Source: an uncultured Hyphomonadaceae bacterium (lineage in GTDB: Bacteria > Pseudomonadota > Alphaproteobacteria > Caulobacterales > Hyphomonadaceae). From it: a DNA stretch of 5,630 bases. The translations under genes were made by a program, and so were the position numbers. Under the pieces are notes generated by a model. That model had not been told where the DNA came from. It ran no database searches and saw only the letters and a list, made by a program, of their open reading frames with translations. The stretch spans positions 1 through 5,630 of the forward strand of contig CALLCD010000266.1 in NCBI GenBank assembly GCA_938049795.1. The letters run 5' to 3'. Of this stretch, positions 1 through 3,731 are shown piece after piece. The first letter of the stretch is position 1; each line of letters begins with the position of its first letter.

Positions 1-27
1 CCGGAGCAGCGGACAGTTGAGCTAAGA

Positions 28-237
28 TTACAAGTCTCCGAACTTGTCGCGCAGGCGGCGCTCGCGGTCGAGCAGGATTTCCTCAAGCACACCAACCCGA
101 TGTGACAGGTCTTCAATCCGGCGTCTGTCCGGCTCGCCCTCTCTGCGTCGGGTGCGGCAGCGTTTGCGGTCGGTCTTGGGCTCGCGGGAAATCAGCACAA
201 TAGCCAGAACAATTATAGCGATCACGATCAAGTTCAT
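28..237 (-). CDS. Small PspB-like membrane protein with cytoplasmic coiled coil (paralogue 1)
   Basis: This 69-residue protein has a hydrophobic helix at residues 2-17, then a very basic linker (about 18-40, many Arg/Lys) and a charged amphipathic helix at about 38-66 ending in FGDL. One N-terminal membrane segment followed by a short coiled coil is the layout of PspB (about 70-75 residues), which in the phage-shock response sits in the inner membrane with PspC and helps control PspA. The stretch RVGVLEEILLDRE resembles the PspB tail pattern (R-x-x-x-LE-x-IL-D). Residues 38-69 align without gaps to the C-terminus of the next gene upstream (348-578). The ATG start at 237 has an AGAGGA ribosome site at 244-249. 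The gene has its own predicted promoter and operator (251-303). The positive-inside rule puts the basic tail in the cytoplasm. PspB-like is an inference from layout and tail pattern; an unrelated small coiled-coil membrane protein is the alternative. The C-terminal partner genes, if any, lie beyond the left edge. Confidence 0.72.
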   Translation of the reverse strand: MNLIVIAIIVLAIVLISREPKTDRKRCRTRRREGEPDRRRIEDLSHRVGVLEEILLDRERRLRDKFGDL

Positions 238-250
238 CGGGGGTCCTCTT

Positions 251-280
251 ACATATAGTTTTTATTGATAAACAATATGT
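251..280. promoter_or_regulatory. Inverted-repeat operator upstream of paralogue 1
   Basis: The core at 263-277 is TATTG-N5-CAATA and extends rightward to CAATATGT at 273-280. Over 260-280 it matches the site upstream of the sister gene (594-614) at 15 of 21 positions, including the whole CAATATGT arm and the TTGA before it. A further ACATAT at 251-256 mirrors ATATGT at 275-280, and the longer arms 251-261/270-280 pair at 10 of 11 positions around an 8 bp centre. The element covers the predicted -10 box, so a bound protein would most simply repress. No regulator gene is visible, so the family is not assigned. Confidence 0.6.
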
Positions 281-303
281 AATGTGGGGAGTCCGGTTTT
301 CAA
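274..303 (-). promoter_or_regulatory. Predicted promoter of paralogue 1
   Basis: Read on the minus strand, TTGAAA (298-303; CTTGAAA when extended to 304) is followed after 18 bp by CATATT (274-279). TTGAAA matches the TTGACA consensus at 5 of 6 positions and CATATT matches TATAAT at 4 of 6. The -10 box lies inside the inverted repeat. The sister gene has the same arrangement (CTTGCAA, 17 bp, CATATT), which supports the call. A CTTG-type -35 is also used by RpoH-family sigma factors, so a stress sigma factor is possible but not shown. Confidence 0.45.
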
Positions 304-347
304 GATTCGCCTGAACAATTATTCAGAATATTTTCGGTGAGGGGCGC

Positions 348-578
348 CTAAGCCAGTCTGCGGAAGGCCGCGCGCAATTCGGCGTCATTGTCTGTGGCAA
401 GCTTTTCCATAACTTGCATCCGCGCTTTCAAATCAGCAATCTCGGCCTGCAAACGGTCAATCTCGCCGTCCTGGACGCGGTTCTTTTCAGATTTTGATTT
501 GTGCTTCACCCAATTGTCGATGCTGCTCGTCACGCAGCCAATGACCACAATGATGACGACCATTTCAAACACGCCCAT
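348..578 (-). CDS. Small PspB-like membrane protein with cytoplasmic coiled coil (paralogue 2)
   Basis: This 76-residue protein has a membrane helix at residues 4-20 (Val/Ile-rich), a basic linker (KHKSKSEKNR, 25-34) and a predicted coiled coil at about 38-72 with hydrophobic residues at heptad-like spacing. The stretch MQVMEKLATDN followed by ELRAAFRRL resembles the tail of alphaproteobacterial PspB-type proteins. Residues 44-75 align gaplessly with residues 38-69 of the neighbouring small gene, with 11 of 32 identical (I, D, L, R, V, E, D, L, R, F, L), so the two are probably paralogues. The start is ATG at 578, with CAGGAG at 585-590 as ribosome site; the stop is TAG at 348-350. A strong inverted repeat sits directly upstream. 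The role is inferred as an inner-membrane envelope-stress component in the manner of PspB. No PspA, PspC or PspF is in view, so a complete Psp system cannot be claimed. Confidence 0.75.
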   Translation of the reverse strand: MGVFEMVVIIVVIGCVTSSIDNWVKHKSKSEKNRVQDGEIDRLQAEIADLKARMQVMEKLATDNDAELRAAFRRLA

Positions 579-593
579 ACCGCTCTCCTGATA

Positions 594-614
594 ACATATT
601 GAATATCAATATGT
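594..614. promoter_or_regulatory. Perfect 9-bp inverted repeat operator upstream of paralogue 2
   Basis: ACATATTGA (594-602) and TCAATATGT (606-614) are exact reverse complements around the 3 bp centre ATA. The element is 16 bp upstream of the ATG and overlaps the predicted -10 box. The related but less symmetric copy at 260-280 precedes the sister gene. Symmetry of this kind, placed on a promoter, indicates a dimeric DNA-binding regulator, most likely a repressor. The arms read ACAT...ATGT, opposite in polarity to the ATGT...ACAT arrangement known for PadR sites, so I do not name a family. Confidence 0.75.
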
Positions 615-636
615 ATCCTTGTCGCACATATTGCAA
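608..636 (-). promoter_or_regulatory. Predicted promoter of paralogue 2
   Basis: On the minus strand TTGCAA (631-636; CTTGCAA with 637) is followed after 17 bp by CATATT (608-613). Each hexamer matches its housekeeping consensus at 4 of 6 positions, and the spacing is ideal. The -10 box is inside the perfect inverted repeat. The -35 box is partly covered by an isolated half-site, ACATATTG at 626-633, set exactly 32 bp from the left arm at 594. The promoter starts within 20 bp of the dut stop codon, so this gene probably has separate expression from dut, although read-through remains possible. Confidence 0.45.
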
Positions 637-650
637 GCGGATCGCAAAAT

Positions 651-1109
651 TTATTGCCCTGTAGACCCGAAGCCGCCCGCCCCGCGCAAGGTCTCGTCCA
701 GAATGGCGACCTCGTCCCAGACCGCTTGGGTGACAGGGGCCAACACCATTTGGGCAATCCGGTCACCACGCTCGATCACGAAATCCGCGTCGCCAAGATT
801 GATCAGGATCACTTTGATCTCGCCGCGATAATCGCTGTCGATCGTACCAGGTGTGTTCAGGCAGGTAATGCCGTGCTTTGCGGCAAGGCCCGAACGCGGC
901 CGGATCTGGACTTCATAGCCAAGCGGGATGGCAAAGGACAATCCGGTTGGCACCATCGCGCGCGCTTGCGGGGCGAGAACAAGCGGGTCGTCCGCCGCCA
1001 CCGCCGCACGCAAATCCATGCCGGCTGATCCGGCGGTCTCATAGGCGGGCAGCGCAAGTCCGTCGAAATGGGCAAGCGGGCACACTTCTATTTTCACTTG
1101 GGTCACCAC
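651..1109 (-). CDS. dut: Deoxyuridine 5'-triphosphate nucleotidohydrolase (dUTPase)
   Basis: The enzyme hydrolyses dUTP to dUMP and pyrophosphate, keeping uracil out of DNA and supplying dUMP for thymidylate synthesis. It acts in the cytoplasm as a homotrimer. At 152 residues it has the normal bacterial length, and all five family motifs are present in order: AGSAGMDLRAA (27-36 region), PRSGLAAKHG (71-80), GTIDSDYRGEI (88-98, including the catalytic Asp of the IDSDYRG segment), RIAQMVL (117-123) and the C-terminal GAGGFGSTG (143-151), which closes over the substrate. The start is GTG at 1109, immediately after the accA TAG (1112-1110). A second GTG at 1106 is an equally possible start. No strong ribosome site is seen, and the zero-gap junction suggests translation coupled to accA. 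Stop is TAA at 651-653. Identification is secure; only the exact start codon is uncertain. Confidence 0.97.
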   Translation of the reverse strand: MVTQVKIEVCPLAHFDGLALPAYETAGSAGMDLRAAVAADDPLVLAPQARAMVPTGLSFAIPLGYEVQIRPRSGLAAKHGITCLNTPGTIDSDYRGEIKVILINLGDADFVIERGDRIAQMVLAPVTQAVWDEVAILDETLRGAGGFGSTGQ

Positions 1110-2069
1110 CTACCCCATGCCTTCGCGGCCAATGGCGTAGAACCGCTCGCGGCGCTGGCGCTTGACCTCTTCAGGGCTCAGCTTGAGCAGAGCTTTGAGC
1201 TCTTTCTCGATGGCTTTGCCCGCATCTTTCACCGCCAATTCCGGATCGCGATGCGCGCCACCAATCGGCTCTTTGATGACTTGATCGACAATATGGAGTT
1301 TGAGCAAATGCTCGCCCGTGATCTTCATCGCCTCTGCCGCATCCTTCGCCTTGACCGCATCACGATAGAGAATAGACGCGCAGCCCTCGGGCGAGATCAC
1401 CGAATAAATCGAATGTTCGAGCATCAGGACTTTGTTCGCCGCCGCAATCGCAATCGCCCCGCCCGAGCCGCCCTCGCCGATGATCAGCGCGACCATAGGC
1501 ACAGGCAAAGTCAAACAGCGTTCGGTCGAGCGGGCAATCGCTTCGGCCTGCCCGCGCTCCTCGCCCGCTTTGCCGGGGTATGCACCCGCCGTATCGACAA
1601 AGGAGAGGACCGGCAGATTGAACTTCTCGGCCATATCCATAAGCCGCACCGTCTTGCGGTAGCCTTCAGGGTGGGCCATGCCGAAATTATGCTTCAGCCG
1701 GCTTTCGGTGGTGCGCCCTTTTTCGTGGCCCATCACAACGACCGAACGGCCCTTGAAGGTCGCAAGCCCGCCAAGGATCGCATTGTCGTCGCCAAACACG
1801 CGGTCGCCGGACAATTCCTGATAATCCTCGCAGAGATGGTTCACATAATCGAGGAAATGCGGGCGGTTGGGGTGGCGCGCCACTTGCGTTTTGTGCCAGG
1901 CGGACAGGTCCGAATAGAGGTCTTTCAATTGCCGCGCCGATTTGCTGCGCAGCTTTTGCACTTCGTCCGCAATGGAGGGGCCTTCACGGGTCGCCGCAAG
2001 CGCTTCAAGCTCGTGAATTTTCGTATCGAGCTCGGCAATCGGCTTTTCAAAATCAAGATATGTCGTCAT
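1110..2069 (-). CDS. accA: Acetyl-CoA carboxylase carboxyltransferase subunit alpha
   Basis: AccA pairs with AccD to form the carboxyltransferase of acetyl-CoA carboxylase, which moves the carboxyl group from biotin on AccB to acetyl-CoA, giving malonyl-CoA for fatty-acid synthesis. The 319 residues equal the usual family length. Recognisable segments in order are the N-terminal YLDFEKPIAELDTKI helix region (4-18), the ARHPNRPHFLDYV block (64-76), GHEKG (114-118), NFGMAHPEGYRK (128-139), FVDTAGAYPG (157-166), GEGGSGGA (198-205) and VISPEGCASIL (224-234), the last two helping form the crotonase-fold oxyanion and acyl-CoA site. The ATG at 2069 has a short AGGGG (2073-2077) only three bases away, so initiation looks weak. 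Its stop abuts the dut start. It is preceded by a gene for an NTF2-like protein 50 bp upstream. accD is not in the window, which is normal because the two subunits are often encoded apart. Confidence 0.98.
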   Translation of the reverse strand: MTTYLDFEKPIAELDTKIHELEALAATREGPSIADEVQKLRSKSARQLKDLYSDLSAWHKTQVARHPNRPHFLDYVNHLCEDYQELSGDRVFGDDNAILGGLATFKGRSVVVMGHEKGRTTESRLKHNFGMAHPEGYRKTVRLMDMAEKFNLPVLSFVDTAGAYPGKAGEERGQAEAIARSTERCLTLPVPMVALIIGEGGSGGAIAIAAANKVLMLEHSIYSVISPEGCASILYRDAVKAKDAAEAMKITGEHLLKLHIVDQVIKEPIGGAHRDPELAVKDAGKAIEKELKALLKLSPEEVKRQRRERFYAIGREGMG

Positions 2070-2119
2070 GCGCCCCTGATTAGCGCGAGATTCCCCGAAG
2101 GCAAAGGGGTTTCATCTGT

Positions 2120-2557
2120 TTAGACGTCCGAATGATGCGCGTTTTTCATGCTGGCAAGCATGGCACCCATCGCCGCATGAACGGTCTGGACGGCCTGTAA
2201 GGGCCGCACCATGACCTTAAATTCGGTGATTTTTCCGTCTGCATCCCACTCGATCATATCGAGCCCATTGACATATTTGCCGTCCATTTCAGTCTCGAAC
2301 TCGAGCACAGCGCGCTGGCCGCAATCGAACACGCGGACATAGCGGAACTGGTCGTTGGACAGAGTTTTCCCCGCCGCGCCGAGATAGGCCATCGTGATGG
2401 CTTTGCCGCGCTGGGGCGTAAACACGACGGGGCTGTAGAAGACGACATCTTCATGCAGGAGCGCGTCGAGCTGGCTGATGTCATGGCTCTGGAAATAGTC
2501 CATCCAGGCCTGCACCCAGGGCGAATAGCCGGTCATTTCAATTGTGGTCTTGAGCAT
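2120..2557 (-). CDS. NTF2/SnoaL-like fold protein of unknown function
   Basis: This 145-residue protein has the profile of the nuclear transport factor 2-like (SnoaL-like) superfamily, small cone-shaped alpha+beta domains that bind or isomerise small hydrophobic ligands. Supporting features are the N-terminal helix (WVQAWMDYFQSHD, 14-26), the LLHEDVVFYSPVVF strand region (33-46), a helix after GKAITMAYLGA (51-61), and the alternating strands EFETEMDGKYVNGLDMIEWDADGKITEFKVMVRPL (86-120), with the typical D-x-DGKI turn and a trailing helix. There is no signal peptide, so it is probably cytoplasmic. The ATG at 2557 is preceded by GGGGGA at 2563-2568. It lies 27 bp after the TonB-domain lipoprotein gene and 50 bp before accA, so it is likely co-transcribed. 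The closeness to accA invites an acyl or lipid ligand, but nothing in the sequence proves this. The reaction and ligand are unknown. Confidence 0.85.
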   Translation of the reverse strand: MLKTTIEMTGYSPWVQAWMDYFQSHDISQLDALLHEDVVFYSPVVFTPQRGKAITMAYLGAAGKTLSNDQFRYVRVFDCGQRAVLEFETEMDGKYVNGLDMIEWDADGKITEFKVMVRPLQAVQTVHAAMGAMLASMKNAHHSDV

Positions 2558-2584
2558 TTTAGTCCCCCGATGGCTGAGCTTGTC

Positions 2585-3127
2585 CTAGCGCGTCTCGTCG
2601 CGCAGGCAGAATTGGAGCGGATAAATCTGGTTGATGCCGGTGGCAATCTGGCCATTCACGCGAAACGGCTCGAACCTTGCCGCTTCAACCGCGCGCACCG
2701 CCTCGGCCAGAAAGAGCGGGCTGGAGCAGGCGGCGATGGCGTTGCTGGCAACACCGCGTCGGGACAGGTCGAATTTGACCTCGCAAATCGCCTCGGTCGG
2801 CGGCGAGAGCGCGGCGGTCGGATAGGTCGGGATGAGCGAACCAACCGGCTTTGGCGTGGCCTCGGTGGCAACACGGCTCGCCGGACCGCCGCCAAGCAGT
2901 TCGTCCTCGACTTCGGCAGCGCCAACCCGCCTATGCCAACCGGACGGATAGACAATCCTCGCCTCTCTCGCGCCAGCGGACCGGCATTGCGCAATTTGCG
3001 TGGTTGGGCCAGCGGAGGGACGCGGCTCACCTCGCACGACCGGCTTTGAGGGCCGGTTGATGATGTCACCAAAGCTCGAACACGCTGCCAGACTGGACAG
3101 ACAGACAAAGGCCACCAGCGCGCGCAT
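2585..3127 (-). CDS. Predicted lipoprotein with TonB-type C-terminal domain
   Basis: Residues 1-16 (MRAL...LAAC) form a type II signal peptide with lipobox LAAC and lipidated Cys16. Ser at +2 favours transport to the outer membrane under the enteric rule. A Pro/Gly/Arg-rich, probably disordered stretch (about 20-95) follows. Residues 100-175 resemble the TonB C-terminal domain: PTYPTAAL, CEVKFDLSRRGVASNA, AACSSPLFLAEAVRAVEAARFEPFRVNGQ, and a closing QIYPLQFCL strand. Cys115 and Cys134 sit where a subset of alphaproteobacterial TonB-domain proteins carry a Cys pair. Unlike true TonB there is no membrane-spanning anchor; the lipid would hold the domain. The role could be a TonB-like partner of outer-membrane proteins or an envelope structural protein, and energy transduction should not be assumed. 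The ATG at 3127 overlaps the upstream stop (TGATG) with no clear ribosome site, suggesting translational coupling to the secreted-protein gene. The stop is TAG at 2585-2587. Confidence 0.85.
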   Translation of the reverse strand: MRALVAFVCLSSLAACSSFGDIINRPSKPVVRGEPRPSAGPTTQIAQCRSAGAREARIVYPSGWHRRVGAAEVEDELLGGGPASRVATEATPKPVGSLIPTYPTAALSPPTEAICEVKFDLSRRGVASNAIAACSSPLFLAEAVRAVEAARFEPFRVNGQIATGINQIYPLQFCLRDETR

Positions 3128-3579
3128 CAGTCAGCCGTCACCGGACGGGCGACCATCGTGTCCGAAGGCGGATCAAAACAGTCGCCAAAATAGCCAATCC
3201 ATGTGCCCGGATAATCAGGGTCAATAAAGGTCAGCTCGACCTGTCCCCAATATTGGGTGGTCTCGCCGCTTTTGCCCGGCCGCAGCATGGCAAAATCGCA
3301 GCCCTGTACGGGGACTTCATTGCCCGCGCCATCATCGGTCATCGGCATCTCGTCGAGCATCCAGACGCCGGTATAGGTGCCGCGCCCCTCATAGACGCCC
3401 GCAAGACCTTCAAGATAGATCGTCGTGCCATCATAAGACAGCACGGCCATATTGCCCTCTTCGGCTTCATAGATCACGGTCTTGCCGTCGCTCGTCCATT
3501 GCTCGTCAGCCATCGCCGCGCCGGAGCAGAGCCCCGCCAGTCCCGCGACCGCGATCAGCGCTGTCAGATATGGTCTCAT
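3127..3579 (-). CDS. Secreted acidic protein of unknown function
   Basis: I do not recognise the family. From the chosen ATG at 3579 the protein has 150 residues, beginning with a Sec signal peptide (MRPYLTALIAVAGLAGL..., 1-24) and a good signal peptidase I site AMA|DE after residue 24. The mature part is acidic, rich in Gly, Trp and Tyr, and looks beta-rich (TVIYEAEEGNMAVLSYDGTTIYLEG; TTQYWGQVELTF; TWIGYFGDC). Its only two cysteines, 94 and 134, could form a disulfide in the periplasm. An upstream in-frame ATG at 3609 would add ten residues (MADLIKETKG) before the signal peptide. I prefer 3579 because AAGGAG lies 9 bases upstream (3589-3594) and the signal peptide then starts normally. Cys18 is not in a proper lipobox (Leu at -1). 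The stop TGA overlaps the ATG of the TonB-domain lipoprotein by one base, so the two products are probably made together and may share an envelope role. Confidence 0.85.
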   Translation of the reverse strand: MRPYLTALIAVAGLAGLCSGAAMADEQWTSDGKTVIYEAEEGNMAVLSYDGTTIYLEGLAGVYEGRGTYTGVWMLDEMPMTDDGAGNEVPVQGCDFAMLRPGKSGETTQYWGQVELTFIDPDYPGTWIGYFGDCFDPPSDTMVARPVTAD

Positions 3580-3713
3580 GCCCTTTGTCTCCTTGATCAG
3601 ATCGGCCATGCCTTATCGCATGCGCCCTTTTGCTCCGCGCTTAGTCTTACCCTGATTTGCGGCAGACAAAAGGCACGAGGAGGCGCGCTGACCGATTTTG
3701 TCGACACCCGTGT
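3580..3713. other. Intergenic spacer between the hydroxylase gene and the secreted-protein operon
   Basis: This spacer should contain the promoter of the five-gene run that begins at 3579, because the spacing is much larger than at the other junctions. The best -35-like hexamer on the minus strand is TTGTCT (about 3664-3669), but no good -10 follows at 16-18 bp, so I do not assign a promoter. The right end holds one unit of a short direct repeat shared with the hydroxylase stop region. No intrinsic terminator with a U-run is visible. Confidence 0.4.
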
Positions 3714-3731
3714 CTAGGCGACACCCGTGTC
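3702..3731. repeat. Short tandem repeat spanning the stop codon of the hydroxylase gene
   Basis: CGACACCCGTGTC occurs at 3702-3714 and again at 3719-3731, a period of 17 bp. On the minus strand one unit encodes the final residues DTGVA and runs into the stop, and the second begins right after it. Each unit has GACAC/GTGTC arms around CC, and the two units can also pair with each other as a 5+5 bp stem with a GG/GG bulge and a 5-base loop. A local slippage duplication explains it most simply. A hairpin acting on mRNA ends is possible, but there is no U-tract. Confidence 0.7.

Noticed and set aside
281..304. RpoH-type promoter (CTTGAAA ... CCCCAC) upstream of paralogue 1
   Set aside because: The gap between CTTGAAA and CCCCAC is only 8 bp, shorter than known heat-shock promoters; the housekeeping-like reading with CATATT fits better and is shared with the sister gene.
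2093..2109. CCCC...GGGG stem as a terminator between the NTF2-like gene and accA
   Set aside because: Only four pairs with a nine-base loop and no U-run on the minus strand; it is too weak to call.
1068..2123. 351-codon open frame on the plus strand opposite accA
   Set aside because: It is the antisense shadow of a GC-rich conserved gene. Its product is rich in Arg/His/Phe with no recognisable domain, whereas accA on the minus strand matches its family throughout.
2453..3049. 198-codon plus-strand frame opposite the lipoprotein and NTF2-like genes
   Set aside because: It crosses two minus-strand genes that have clear signals (lipobox, NTF2 pattern, ribosome sites) and itself has no domain.
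3607..3609. ATG at 3609 as the start of the secreted protein
   Set aside because: It would place a charged ten-residue extension before the signal peptide, while ATG 3579 has a good AAGGAG at suitable spacing.
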